DNA of 64,000 bases from Parabacteroides sp. PH5-46 (GTDB lineage Bacteria; Bacteroidota; Bacteroidia; Bacteroidales; Tannerellaceae). Under the pieces are notes generated by a model. It was not told where the DNA came from and searched no databases. It worked only from the letters and a program-made list of their open reading frames with translations. The stretch lies in NCBI RefSeq assembly GCF_029892785.1, contig NZ_JARXXA010000009.1, forward strand, positions 1 through 64,000, in the 5' to 3' direction. Position numbers and translations under genes: made by a program. Below, piece by piece: positions 8,420 to 16,771 of the stretch. Numbering within the stretch: the first letter of the stretch is position 1; each line of letters opens with the position of its first letter.

Positions 8420-9175
8420 CTATGCGAAATCTCTGATATTAAAATTGTCGGGAGCCTTTTTGCCGTTTCCGGCAGTTCCGGCTTCCTTGTCTTTCCGCTC
8501 ATAAAAAGCCGAAAGGCTTTCAGCCATAAGGTCGGTAACGATTCGCTTTGCATCGGGCTTACCAGAAACCACCTGTTCAAACATATCAGTCTGCCGTATC
8601 TCCAGTAAAGTATCGCCCGCTTTTCGTTTTTGCTCCGGCGTTGCTTCATTCGTCCGGTTTACAGTGCGGACTGCATTACCCAGATCATCGAACTGAATAC
8701 CTGAAGCGAGTACGGCTTGTGCCGTTCCTTCCACTTCTTCCGTTTCTTCTTCGTCTTCCGGCGCATCTTCGTTTTCGTCCGTCATTTCATATTCGAGCGG
8801 ATAATCTATATCCATAGGCTCGTTTTCTTCATCCGGTGGAGTGTCGGAAAACGCTTCTTCCAATTCCTCCGGCGGCACTTCCGCTGATGGCTTTACCTCG
8901 TTAGGCGAAGCAAATATATCGGGATTTTCAGCCTGATTTTCAGATTTTAGCGAGGTGGCAGTGAGTGGCTCCGATTTGGCAGCGAGTGGCGTCGATGCGC
9001 TTAAATCAAATGTGCTTTTCCCGACAATATTTTCCTTCAAACGACCTGCTTCATGAATGGAGCTACCCTGACCGATAATGTTCTTTTTTCGTCTTTTTCC
9101 TGCTCTTGCCCACAAGAAATAAATTCCGACAAAAAGGGCATACAGGATAACTACGGTTATAAATATCTTTTCCAT
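8420..9175 (-). CDS. TraD-like conjugation protein, acidic membrane-anchored
   Basis: A 251-aa protein with one N-terminal membrane helix (about residues 4-22, VVILYALFVGIYFLWA) and a long, very acidic linker (about 95-150, with EDAPEDEEETEEVEG). The C-terminal region is moderately conserved (residues 165-251, DTLLEIRQTDMFEQVVSGKPDAKR). Position and make-up fit the TraD protein of CTnDOT-like elements, function unknown. Residues about 60-75 (STPLAAKSEPLTATS) are encoded by a copy of the dispersed TGGCAGYGAGTGGC repeat, so this segment is probably a coding exaptation of a mobile or regulatory repeat. It ends 164 bases before traE. Confidence 0.75.
   Translation of the reverse strand: MEKIFITVVILYALFVGIYFLWARAGKRRKKNIIGQGSSIHEAGRLKENIVGKSTFDLSASTPLAAKSEPLTATSLKSENQAENPDIFASPNEVKPSAEVPPEELEEAFSDTPPDEENEPMDIDYPLEYEMTDENEDAPEDEEETEEVEGTAQAVLASGIQFDDLGNAVRTVNRTNEATPEQKRKAGDTLLEIRQTDMFEQVVSGKPDAKRIVTDLMAESLSAFYERKDKEAGTAGNGKKAPDNFNIRDFA
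8951..8998 (-). repeat. TGGCAGYGAGTGGC double repeat inside the traD-like gene
   Basis: Two tandem units (TGGCAGTGAGTGGC and TGGCAGCGAGTGGC on the plus strand, about 21-bp period) almost identical to the intergenic copy at 11219-11264. Here the repeat is within coding sequence and encodes PLAAKS/PLTATS. Gene-sense orientation is the minus strand, as for the other copies relative to their genes. Confidence 0.75.
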
Positions 9176-9177
9176 CC

Positions 9178-9624
9178 TTACTTTTTAGGGTTTAGGTAAT
9201 CATCATTGTTATTCTTCTTATACTGTTCTGAAATCTCATCCTGAAAGGTTTCAAAATGATGCTTCAGGACATTGTCTATGTAACTGAATATGGTTACTTC
9301 ATTTTTTCCTATAACCCCTACAATCTTTGAAATCCGGTTATGGTATTCCTTACGGATACTTACTAATTTTCCGTTTCTTGTCGGGATACCTGCATTGACA
9401 AGAAACTGTTTCTTATAGCCGGAAGATTCGGGTTTCGTTTTATCACCCGGAACGACTATCATTTCTATTTCAGGAGCCGTTTTTTCTTCGTATTCTTTCC
9501 GCATACGTTTCTTATAGCGAATAGCTTTCGGCAGAATAATTGCCGCCAGTATCACCAATCCCCAGAGGACAATTCCTATTATTGCCTTATCTCCGCTATC
9601 TATTAAAAATGGACTGACTATCAT
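9178..9624 (-). CDS. DUF3408 protein (TraC-like), membrane anchored
   Basis: A 148-aa protein. An N-terminal helix (about residues 15-33, IIGIVLWGLVILAAIILP) anchors it in the membrane. A basic cytoplasmic part follows, with a C-terminal DUF3408 domain (about 75-145, containing SIRKEYHNRISKIVGVIG and FSYIDNVLKHHF). The preceding gene product (9643-10104) shares the same C-terminal domain without the anchor, so the two are paralogues. The DUF3408 fold is related to ribbon-helix-helix proteins, so DNA binding or partitioning with TraA is plausible. It stops 2 bases before the traD-like gene. Confidence 0.78.
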   Translation of the reverse strand: MIVSPFLIDSGDKAIIGIVLWGLVILAAIILPKAIRYKKRMRKEYEEKTAPEIEMIVVPGDKTKPESSGYKKQFLVNAGIPTRNGKLVSIRKEYHNRISKIVGVIGKNEVTIFSYIDNVLKHHFETFQDEISEQYKKNNNDDYLNPKK

Positions 9625-9642
9625 AATTTGATTGTTTTATTG

Positions 9643-10104
9643 TTAGAAAATTCCTTCGTTGTTTTTATTGTACAATTCCGTTATCTCATCCTGATAAGCA
9701 GCAAAATGTTGGGACAGTACATTATCTATATAGCTGAATAAAGACACCTGATTTTTACCGATGACCTGAACGATCTTCATAATCTTTTCATGGTGGTCTT
9801 TGCGTATGTAAACAGATTTTCCGGTACGTGCCGTAATGCCGACTTCCTGAATAAACAGGCTTTCGTAATCAGGAGATTTACTGCGTTTCCGTTTGGTTTC
9901 CTCACGGGGGGATTCTTCCTGAATAACTTCCGTTTTTTCAGGTTCCACGCTTTCCGCTTCCTGTTCCTGTTTCTTTTCGTGTTCAGGAACTAATGCTCTG
10001 GGTATGGAACTCGGATTATTCCGGCGTTCCTTATTCTTGAATGAGGATATGACAAAACTGGCATCAATCTCATTCAGGTTTACTTCTTCTTTCTTTTTCG
10101 CCAT
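9643..10104 (-). CDS. DUF3408 protein (TraB-like), soluble
   Basis: A 153-aa soluble protein. Residues 1-80 are charged and low in complexity (EKKQEQEAESVEPEKTEV). Residues 82-150 form the DUF3408 domain (VYIRKDHHEKIMKIVQVIG, FSYIDNVLSQHF), closely matching the downstream DUF3408 gene. It follows the ParA-like traA by 6 bases, the usual order ParA-DUF3408 in Bacteroides ICEs, where the pair may help position or stabilise the element. No enzymatic motif is visible. Confidence 0.78.
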   Translation of the reverse strand: MAKKKEEVNLNEIDASFVISSFKNKERRNNPSSIPRALVPEHEKKQEQEAESVEPEKTEVIQEESPREETKRKRSKSPDYESLFIQEVGITARTGKSVYIRKDHHEKIMKIVQVIGKNQVSLFSYIDNVLSQHFAAYQDEITELYNKNNEGIF

Positions 10105-10110
10105 AATCGG

Positions 10111-10863
10111 TTATTTTAAAGTTTCCAACATTTCATCTATCAGGGCATCGAGGTTACTGCCTCTTACCAATGCTTTGTCCGCAGGGAACAGTGTAGAGCG
10201 GAACAGGGCTTTGTGGTTTACCGACTGCTCCCGGCGGAACCGCTTACTGTCGGGCAGGAATGTTTTGAAAAGCGGGAAACCCAGTTTATCAATCACATCT
10301 TCATACACTTCGTAGAGTTCGGTTTTCTCCCGACCATCAACGAGATTCCAAAGCAGGTACAGCCCTTTGATTTTTGCTTTGCCGGGCGTAATCAGGGCAT
10401 CATTGACCGTAATCACATATTGCAGGGTGCTTTCCAGTACCAACCTGTCAGCACTGATCGGAGCAATAATGTAATCCATGAGTGAAAGCGTGTGTACAAC
10501 TGCCGGATTGTTGATTGTTCCGGGCAGGTCGAAAAATACGAAGTCAGGCTGCAATACTTCAATAACTTCCTGTGCATCTTCCATAGCATTTTCTGGGCTG
10601 CTTTCGATAACTTCATAAGCCTTTTTACCCAATGCAGAAAACTGTTCGTAAGCCATGAGCTTGTAATGGTCATCATCCATCGACATTTTTATATCACGCT
10701 CACGCATTTCCGCAATCGAGTGTTGTGGAAAGTCGCAATCAATCACGGCTACGTTATAGCCTTTCACATAGTGCAAGTAAGAAGCAACCAACACCGTAAG
10801 AGTTGTTTTTCCGGCTCCCCCCTTTTGGGTACTGAAAGCCACGTTCAAAGTTTTCTTTTCCAT
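10111..10863 (-). CDS. traA: TraA, ParA/MinD-type ATPase
   Basis: A 250-aa ParA-family P-loop ATPase, first gene of the tra operon. The deviant Walker A motif STQKGGAGKTT lies at residues about 11-21, the Walker A' DCDFPQHS near 43 and Walker B FVFFDLPGT near 107. Such proteins in Bacteroidetes ICEs are thought to act in element maintenance or in organising the transfer apparatus rather than as channel components. Its 5' leader contains the unusual degenerate repeat tract at 10895-11170. Confidence 0.9.
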   Translation of the reverse strand: MEKKTLNVAFSTQKGGAGKTTLTVLVASYLHYVKGYNVAVIDCDFPQHSIAEMRERDIKMSMDDDHYKLMAYEQFSALGKKAYEVIESSPENAMEDAQEVIEVLQPDFVFFDLPGTINNPAVVHTLSLMDYIIAPISADRLVLESTLQYVITVNDALITPGKAKIKGLYLLWNLVDGREKTELYEVYEDVIDKLGFPLFKTFLPDSKRFRREQSVNHKALFRSTLFPADKALVRGSNLDALIDEMLETLK

Positions 10864-10894
10864 TGTCTGAAATTTTTAATTATTATACATCGTT

Positions 10895-11170
10895 TGTATC
10901 TCTGTCCGGTTGAACAACCGTCTGTCTGTTCAGCCATACGTTTGATTAGTTATCCGTTCATCTGTCCGTCCGTTTGACCGTTTAGCCATTTGGCTGTTTG
11001 TCTGTCCGTCTGTTTAGCCGTTGGAACGTTTAGCCGTTTAGCCAGTCATTTGTTTGTTCAGCCATTTGTTTAGCTATTAATCCGGCTGTATCTCCATATA
11101 GCCGACTGTATGTTTTTATATCCGTACAGCTATTCATTTAGCTATCCGGCTGTCTGTTCATACAGTCATT
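10895..11170 (-). repeat. Degenerate short-repeat tract in the tra operon leader
   Basis: About 275 bases upstream of traA are built from imperfect reiterations of short words. Plus-strand GTTTAGCC occurs several times, including in tandem near 11028-11043, with CTGTCCGT/CTGTCTGT and CATTTG/CATTTA between. No ORF crosses it convincingly. It would be transcribed as the tra leader if the promoter lies near 11180 or beyond. Confidence 0.6.
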
Positions 11171-11218
11171 TTCTCTGCAAATAAAAACCTATTTATTAGC
11201 AGAATCATCACTTTTTCA

Positions 11219-11264
11219 CGAGGTGGCAGTGAGTGGCGTCGATTTGGCAGCGAGTGGCTTCGCT
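11219..11264 (-). repeat. TGGCAGYGAGTGGC double repeat upstream of tra operon
   Basis: Plus-strand TGGCAGTGAGTGGC and TGGCAGCGAGTGGC units in tandem, nearly identical to 8951-8998. Located between the tra leader tract and the mob region. Confidence 0.75.
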
Positions 11265-11289
11265 GCTTGGAATACAGCACGTTACTTTA

Positions 11290-11555
11290 GCCTATAACTT
11301 TGCTGCATGAAATGTCGGGAGATATCCGACCGCCATTTTCGCTCGTTTACTCGCATTCATATCTGTCCCTGTTCAGGACAGATTTTATTTGCGTCATGGC
11401 AAATAGCAAGCTGTGTTTTTTGCTGCACGAAACAAGTTCTGCTGCAAAAAACGCTTGCCCCTCCGGGGGGGCGCAACCTCCGAAGTCGGTTGCTTATAAT
11501 GAATCATTCGGGCGATGATTGTTAAGGCGGCAAGGGTGCCTAACGACGGATTATA
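11290..11555. other. Candidate oriT region between divergent tra and mob operons
   Basis: A non-coding interval directly upstream of the relaxosome genes, with several short inverted repeats: GTCGG...CCGAC near 11317-11333, TCTGTCC-N7-GGACAGA near 11363-11383, CCCCTCC/GGGGGGG near 11459-11472 and GCAACC...GGTTGC near 11473-11493. Divergent tra and mob operons with a hairpin-rich gap upstream of the relaxase is the usual place for oriT. No nick site can be assigned. The short frames here (such as 11300-11518) have no coding character. Confidence 0.5.
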
Positions 11556-11569
11556 CCACTAAAAAATCC
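11556..11569 (+). promoter_or_regulatory. CCACTAAAAAATYC leader element before mobA
   Basis: CCACTAAAAAATCC lies 5 bases before the mobA ATG. The spacing is shorter than in the other copies, so in this case it occupies the ribosome-binding position. Confidence 0.55.
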
Positions 11570-11574
11570 GACGT

Positions 11575-12012
11575 ATGAATGAAAAAGCAAAGAATCTCCC
11601 CAAAAGGGGAAAAGGGGGTAGAAACCCCAAGAATGATCCGGCGAATTACCGTTATTCGGTAAACTTCACCGCAGTAGAACATGCCCGGTTCCTCACCATG
11701 TTTGAGCAATCAGGGCTACAATCGAAGGCTCGTTTTATCGCTGCCCGTGTTTTCGGGGACGAGTTTCGAGTGGTAAAAATCGACCGTTCCGCTATGGAAT
11801 ACGTTACTAAACTCACATCTTTTTACGCACAATTCCGTTCCGTTGGGACGAATTACAATCAGGTTGTAAAGGAATTGCATACCAATTTTTCAGAAAAGAA
11901 AGCACTTGCTTTGCTCTATAAATTGGAAAAGGCAACGGTAGAACTGGCAGAAACGGGGAAAAAAATTCTGGAATTATCGGAAGAATTTAAGGAACAATGG
12001 TTGCAAAAATAA
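11575..12012 (+). CDS. MobA-like relaxosome accessory protein
   Basis: A 145-aa basic, helical protein (KRGKGGRNPKNDPANYRYSVNFTAVEHARF) typical of mobilisation accessory proteins with a ribbon-helix-helix-like N-terminus. The conserved FRSVGTNYNQVVKELHTNFSE segment near residue 85 is found in MobA/MobC-type proteins paired with MOBP relaxases. It overlaps the relaxase start by 16 bases, so the two are translated together. It probably binds oriT and helps the relaxase nick. The gene name differs between elements. Confidence 0.8.
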   Translation: MNEKAKNLPKRGKGGRNPKNDPANYRYSVNFTAVEHARFLTMFEQSGLQSKARFIAARVFGDEFRVVKIDRSAMEYVTKLTSFYAQFRSVGTNYNQVVKELHTNFSEKKALALLYKLEKATVELAETGKKILELSEEFKEQWLQK

Positions 12013-13256
12013 ACATCGGTAGTAACCTGTACGGTGCATTGACGTACAATCAGGAAAAGGTTGATAAAGGTCTGGGAAAGATATTAGGTGCGAATCTTGT
12101 GTTTGAACCTGCCGATGGACACTTCAACGTTATTGATTGTATTGAGGACTTCATGCAGTTTATCCCGTCGCACTTCCGTACCGAACAACACGTTTTCCAT
12201 GTATCCCTGAATCCACATGAGGATGATGTTTTGACAGATGACCAACTGGTAGATATCGGAAGGGAATACATGAAACGATTGGGGTATGGCGATCAACCTT
12301 ATCTGATATTCAAGCATGAGGACATTGAGCGGGAGCATATGCACATTGTATCGCTTCGGGTAAAAAGCGACGGAAAAAAGGTTTATGATGGAAAAGAACA
12401 TGAACGAAGTAAGGCTATAACAGAAGATTTGGAACGGGAATATAACTTGCATCCGGCAGAAGGACAAAAGCAGGGTGAACAATGGGAACTAACCCCTGTC
12501 GATTTTTCAAAGGGAAACCTTAAAAAGCAGATTGCATCCGTTATCAAACCGCTGGCTTCTATGTATCACTTTCAAAGCATGGGAGAATATAAAGCCGTCC
12601 TTTCCTTATATAATATAAATGTTGAGGAACTGAAAGGCGAGGCAAAAGGAAAGCCTTATCGGGGATTGCTTTATTCCGCTTTGGATAGTGAGGGCAACAA
12701 GGTCGGCAATCCGCTAAAGTCTTCCATATTCGGGAAGTCAGTCGGTTACGATGGACTGGAAAAGCGTATGGAGAAATCTGCCGAACGCATCAAAACTAAA
12801 AACCTGAAGACACATACATTAAAAGCGGTATCGGAAGCCAAGCAGGGCAGCCAAAGTGAGAGCGAGTTCCGAGCGAAGCTAAGGCAGCAGGGTATTGATG
12901 TTCTGTTTAGGCGGAATGATGAAGGACGGATATATGGCGCTACATTCATAGACCATACTACCCGCACCATACTGAACGGTTCCCGATTGGGTAAAGAGTA
13001 TTCCGCTAATGTTTTCAATGACCTGTACGGTGGAAAACAGGAACAAGCACAAGAGCCAGTCAAAGACACACGCCTTTCTGATGTTTACAATAATATTCAG
13101 CCAGGCACGCACCATGATAACAGTTACACTTCGGATAGTGTAACCGGTGGGCTTTTCTCAATTCTTAATCCGGAGCCGGAGAACCATCCTAAAGAAGAAA
13201 TGCCATTACCACGTCGTAAGAAAAAAAAGAAGCGCAGGTATGGCAGGCAGATGTAA
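11997..13256 (+). CDS. MobB-like relaxase / mobilisation nuclease
   Basis: A 419-aa relaxase (relaxase/mobilisation nuclease domain, residues about 10-200). It nicks oriT and becomes covalently bound to the transferred strand. The histidine cluster EHMHIVSLRV at about residues 112-121 is the metal-binding site, with HVSLNPHEDD near 66. A second region (about 270-345) has ARF fold-like sequence FRAKLRQQGIDVLFRRNDEGRIYGATFID. The C-terminus is Lys/Arg-rich (RRKKKKKRRY). It follows mobA with overlap and is followed by a bidirectional hairpin terminator (13293-13330). The original partner mobC is now separated by a metal-efflux insertion. Confidence 0.9.
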   Translation: MVAKINIGSNLYGALTYNQEKVDKGLGKILGANLVFEPADGHFNVIDCIEDFMQFIPSHFRTEQHVFHVSLNPHEDDVLTDDQLVDIGREYMKRLGYGDQPYLIFKHEDIEREHMHIVSLRVKSDGKKVYDGKEHERSKAITEDLEREYNLHPAEGQKQGEQWELTPVDFSKGNLKKQIASVIKPLASMYHFQSMGEYKAVLSLYNINVEELKGEAKGKPYRGLLYSALDSEGNKVGNPLKSSIFGKSVGYDGLEKRMEKSAERIKTKNLKTHTLKAVSEAKQGSQSESEFRAKLRQQGIDVLFRRNDEGRIYGATFIDHTTRTILNGSRLGKEYSANVFNDLYGGKQEQAQEPVKDTRLSDVYNNIQPGTHHDNSYTSDSVTGGLFSILNPEPENHPKEEMPLPRRKKKKKRRYGRQM

Positions 13257-13292
13257 TAAAATATAGGTTTTGTTTGTCATTTCACCTATACG

Positions 13293-13330
13293 ATAAAAGA
13301 CGGAATCAGGTTATTGATTTCGTCTTTTAT
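13293..13330. terminator. Bidirectional hairpin terminator between mobB and the CDF gene
   Basis: Stem ATAAAAGACG/CGTCTTTTAT with additional inner pairs, with T-rich and A-rich edges on either side. It separates the converging mobB and CDF genes and could serve both strands. Confidence 0.65.
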
Positions 13331-13392
13331 AATTAATAACTTGCCCATTAGGATGTTGAATCAACAAAGTTATTGTCTGTAATTAACTATAT

Positions 13393-14088
13393 TTATTCTG
13401 GATCTGCCGTGTGTTGCTTTTTTTTATAGTCAATTAAATCTTTACCCGAACCTTTCATCAGATCAATAGCCCATTTTGTTATTACTACCGAGCTTATTAT
13501 ACCACTCAAACAATCTAACCAATATATCTGCCAAAACATTCCGATAGTTAGGGCAATAATAGCGGTTATACTTGTTAATCCGTCAGCCAATACATGTAGG
13601 TATGCCGAGTGGATATTATGGTCACGATGCTCATGATCGTGATGCAGGAATACTGCACTTAGAGCATTTACAATCAATCCAACAATGGCAACGATAATAG
13701 CTTCCTTGAAAAATATATCTACTGGATTCATTAACCTTTGTACGGATTCAACTGCCATCAATACAGCTACAATCAGCAATGCTACGGCACTCGTATAGCC
13801 GGATAAAGCCAATAGTTTCCCTTTATTGAATGAGTGATTTTCTGTTTGTGAATACTTACGGGCTGCATAGTAAGCAACCCATGTCAGACCTAAAGCAAGT
13901 ACATGGGAAGCCATGTGCCAGCCGTCAGCTAATAATGCCATTGAGTTAGTCCAGTACCCGAAGCTAATTTCTACTACCATTGTTGCGGCTGTCAGCAAAA
14001 CAACCCATTTGGTTTTCTGTTCGTTGGTATGTGTATGATTTTTAGTATGCGGATGATTATTCTCCGCATGATTATGTTTATCTCCCAT
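13393..14088 (-). CDS. Cation diffusion facilitator (DmeF/CzcD-like metal efflux)
   Basis: A 231-aa cation-diffusion-facilitator transporter exporting divalent metal (Zn/Co/Ni/Cd not decidable) from the cytoplasm to the periplasm. The His-rich N-terminus (HNHAENNHPHTKNHTHTNE, residues 5-23) resembles DmeF. Metal-site motifs HxxxD-like are ADGWHMASH at about 55-63 and HVLADGLTS at about 172-180, and a His-rich loop (HHDHEHRDHNIHS) lies between helices 4 and 5. Six membrane segments are visible. The C-terminal cytoplasmic domain is very short compared with classic 300-aa CDFs. It is transcribed against mobB and mobC with the upstream secreted-protein gene, as an insertion into the mob operon. 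Confidence 0.88.
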   Translation of the reverse strand: MGDKHNHAENNHPHTKNHTHTNEQKTKWVVLLTAATMVVEISFGYWTNSMALLADGWHMASHVLALGLTWVAYYAARKYSQTENHSFNKGKLLALSGYTSAVALLIVAVLMAVESVQRLMNPVDIFFKEAIIVAIVGLIVNALSAVFLHHDHEHRDHNIHSAYLHVLADGLTSITAIIALTIGMFWQIYWLDCLSGIISSVVITKWAIDLMKGSGKDLIDYKKKQHTADPE

Positions 14089-14141
14089 GATGATTAATAT
14101 TTTATTTGGATAATCGTCTTATTATTTAGCTAAGAAGTTAT

Positions 14142-14543
14142 TTATAAAATATTATTCTTGGGTGGATGCCAGATTGAGTTAATAAGATTTTGAGGAATAT
14201 AATATGTGTGATCCGGTATTTTAATATCGGATTTTATGGCAAATGGTTTTTCAGGATTGTCGAAAGAATGTTCCGCAAATATAAAAGGATTAATATGTAC
14301 TGTATTAAGTGAGTTATGAAAAGGCAAAGATGCGTGATTGTGATTTGCCTTTTTTTTCGTTTTATGCTCATTTTCGGAATAATGCAGTTTAAAAAAATCT
14401 TTTAAGTCAATGGATGTTTCTTCAGTGTGTTCGCAATAATGTTGGATTAAAAAAGGCAAGCGATATATTTCCTGCAAAACAGTATTAGTGAATCCTATTT
14501 GCAGGGACAGTAAAGTAACGACTATGATGGTCAAAAATTTCAC
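14142..14543 (-). CDS. Small exported protein associated with metal efflux
   Basis: A 133-aa protein with a GTG start and an N-terminal signal/anchor helix (residues 1-20, FLTIIVVTLLSLQIGF). Several histidines (HYCEHTEE, NHNHASLPFH) may bind metal. The C-terminus IWHPPKN resembles a terminal motif seen in small exported proteins adjacent to Bacteroidetes metal-efflux genes; that comparison is from memory. It lies 53 bases upstream of the CDF gene on the same strand, behind a perfect 12-bp inverted repeat (14564-14592), so the two form a bicistronic metal-response unit. No family name can be assigned with confidence. Confidence 0.6.
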   Translation of the reverse strand: MKFLTIIVVTLLSLQIGFTNTVLQEIYRLPFLIQHYCEHTEETSIDLKDFFKLHYSENEHKTKKKANHNHASLPFHNSLNTVHINPFIFAEHSFDNPEKPFAIKSDIKIPDHTYYIPQNLINSIWHPPKNNIL

Positions 14544-14563
14544 GCCTCAAATTTAGCAATATT

Positions 14564-14592
14564 CCTTAAAATAGTAAATCACTATTTTAAGG
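14564..14592 (-). promoter_or_regulatory. Perfect 12-bp inverted repeat, probable operator of the CDF operon
   Basis: CCTTAAAATAGT-AAATC-ACTATTTTAAGG, a 29-bp palindrome 21 bases upstream of the start of the CDF unit. AT-rich, of the size bound by dimeric repressors such as Fur or ArsR/MerR-type metal sensors. No regulator gene is adjacent; the Fur-like gene at 39720-40151 on the same ICE is one candidate. Confidence 0.6.
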
Positions 14593-14625
14593 TATTTACT
14601 TATAAGGTACCTCTTATTCCATTTT

Positions 14626-14665
14626 AGCGCCACTCGCTGCCAAATCGAAGCCACAAGCGACCACA
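14626..14665 (+). repeat. Dispersed repeat copy upstream of mobC
   Basis: Plus-strand GCCACTCGCTGCCAAATCGA followed by AGCCACAAGCGACCAC. This is the reverse complement of the repeat upstream of traA. Relative to the downstream gene (mobC) it is in the same sense as the other copies. The second unit is diverged (CAAGCGACCAC). Confidence 0.7.
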
Positions 14666-14737
14666 TGACAGAAAATCAATCATTTACAAGAACAACCTCT
14701 CTAATTTCGCTTCTCAAACTTTTAATTTTTAAAGATT

Positions 14738-16747
14738 ATGCAACAAGAAGATGATTTAAGAGGACTTGCCAAAGTGATGGAGTTCATGAGGGCAATCAGT
14801 ATTATTTTTGTAGTGATAAACATTTATTGGTTTTGCTATTACGCTTTGCGTGAATGGGGAATCAATATTTCGGTAGTTGATAAGATACTACTGAACTTTG
14901 ACCGGACTGCCGGACTATTCGGTAGTATTCTTTATACCAAATTATTTGCCGTTGTTTTCCTTGCCCTTTCGTGTCTGGGAACTAAGGGAGTTAAAGAGGA
15001 AAAAATCACTTGGCCGAAAATCTATGTTTTTCTGACAATAGGTTTTATCCTGTTCTTTATGAATTGGTGGATACTTGAATTGCCATTACCTGCATCGGCT
15101 ACAACAGGTTTTTACATCCTGACAATGGCAGCAGGTTATCTGTTCCTTTTGGTCGGTGGATTATGGATGAGCCGTTTACTCAAAAACAATATGTTCGACG
15201 ACGTATTCAACACGGAGAACGAGAGTTTTATGCAGGAAACACGGCTATTACAGAGTGAATATTCCGTGAACCTGCCTACGAAATTCTGGTATAAGAAAAA
15301 AGAATGGCGGGGTTGGATAAACGTTGTAAATCCTTTTCGTGCAAGTATTGTGTTAGGAACTCCGGGCAGTGGGAAGTCATACGCTGTTGTTAATCAATAC
15401 ATTAAGCAACAAATTGAGAAAGGATTTTCAATGTACGTGTATGATTTTAAGTTTCCTGACCTTTCTACAATCGCTTATAATCATTTACTGAACAATCAAT
15501 TAGGCTACAAAAAAGTCCCCACGTTTTACGTGATAAACTTCGACGATCCGAGCCGTTCACACCGATGTAATCCAATCAACCCTTCTTTCATGGAAGATAT
15601 TAGCGATGCTTACGAATCGAGTTATACAATTATGCTTAACCTTAATAAAACATGGGTGCAAAAACAAGGCGACTTCTTTGTGGAATCTCCGATAATTCTG
15701 TTTGCTGCTATTATATGGTATCTCCGAATTTATAAAGACGGAAAATATTGCACATTCCCTCATGCGATAGAGTTCCTGAATAAAAGGTATGAAGATATTT
15801 TCCCTATTTTGACAAGTTATCCCGAACTGGAAAACTACCTAAGTCCCTTTATGGACGCGTGGCTTGGGGGCGCAATGGAACAGTTGCAGGGACAGATAGC
15901 AAGTGCTAAAATACCGCTTTCAAGAATGATTAGCCCGCAATTATACTGGGTAATGAGCGGTGATGAGTTCACGCTTGATATAAACAACCCTGATGATCCG
16001 AAGGTATTAGTCGTAGGCAATAACCCCGATAGGCAAAATATATACGGCGCAGCTTTGGGACTTTACAATTCCAGAATAGTTAAATTGATAAACAAAAAAG
16101 GGCAATTAAAGAGTTCGGTCGTAATCGACGAATTACCGACAATTTATTTCAAAGGTCTTGACAATTTGATCGCAACAGCCCGTAGTAATAAGGTTGCTGT
16201 GCTTTTGGGCTTTCAGGATTTTTCGCAGCTAATAAGGGACTACGGGGATAAGGAAGCAAAAGTTGTGATGAACACCGTAGGAAATGTTTTTAGCGGTCAG
16301 GTTGTGGGAGAAACTGCAAAAACATTATCCGATAGATTTGGTAAAGTCTTACAGAAACGCCAGTCTATGACTATTAACCGCAATGATAAATCGACCTCTA
16401 TAAGTACCCAGATGGATAGCTTGATACCACCGTCCAAAATCAGTAACTTGACACAAGGGATGTTTGTCGGAGCGATTGCCGACAACTTTGATGAACGTAT
16501 CGAGCAGAAAATTTTCCATTGTGAAATAGTTGTAGATAATGCAAAGGTAGCTGCCGAAACTAAGGCTTATCAATCTATTCCTATTATTACCGACTTTAAA
16601 GACGAAAACGGAGTAGATAAGATGAAAGAGCAGATACAGCTCAACTATAACCGTATCAAAGAGGAAACCAAACAAATTGTTGCAGAAGAACTACAACGCA
16701 TTAAGGATGATCCTTCATTGGCTCATTTATTACAGCAACAAGAATAA
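14738..16747 (+). CDS. MobC, VirD4-type coupling protein
   Basis: A 669-aa type IV coupling protein that brings the relaxase-DNA complex to the T4SS. Three or four membrane helices lie within residues 1-155. Walker A GTPGSGKSYAVV is at about residue 207 and Walker B SVVIDELPTIY near 460, with the LGFQDFSQL sensor region near 490. Full length. It was probably contiguous with mobB before the CDF pair was inserted. A strong terminator follows (16772-16799). Confidence 0.92.
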   Translation: MQQEDDLRGLAKVMEFMRAISIIFVVINIYWFCYYALREWGINISVVDKILLNFDRTAGLFGSILYTKLFAVVFLALSCLGTKGVKEEKITWPKIYVFLTIGFILFFMNWWILELPLPASATTGFYILTMAAGYLFLLVGGLWMSRLLKNNMFDDVFNTENESFMQETRLLQSEYSVNLPTKFWYKKKEWRGWINVVNPFRASIVLGTPGSGKSYAVVNQYIKQQIEKGFSMYVYDFKFPDLSTIAYNHLLNNQLGYKKVPTFYVINFDDPSRSHRCNPINPSFMEDISDAYESSYTIMLNLNKTWVQKQGDFFVESPIILFAAIIWYLRIYKDGKYCTFPHAIEFLNKRYEDIFPILTSYPELENYLSPFMDAWLGGAMEQLQGQIASAKIPLSRMISPQLYWVMSGDEFTLDINNPDDPKVLVVGNNPDRQNIYGAALGLYNSRIVKLINKKGQLKSSVVIDELPTIYFKGLDNLIATARSNKVAVLLGFQDFSQLIRDYGDKEAKVVMNTVGNVFSGQVVGETAKTLSDRFGKVLQKRQSMTINRNDKSTSISTQMDSLIPPSKISNLTQGMFVGAIADNFDERIEQKIFHCEIVVDNAKVAAETKAYQSIPIITDFKDENGVDKMKEQIQLNYNRIKEETKQIVAEELQRIKDDPSLAHLLQQQE

Positions 16748-16771
16748 ATATACATATATATATAATGTAGG

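Noticed and set aside
10895-11170. CRISPR-like or tandem array in the tra leader
   Set aside because: Words are short and irregularly spaced with no constant repeat or spacer length.
11300-11525. Overlapping 72-codon open frames upstream of mobA
   Set aside because: Two overlapping frames over inverted-repeat DNA, no family pattern, poor start context; more likely oriT.
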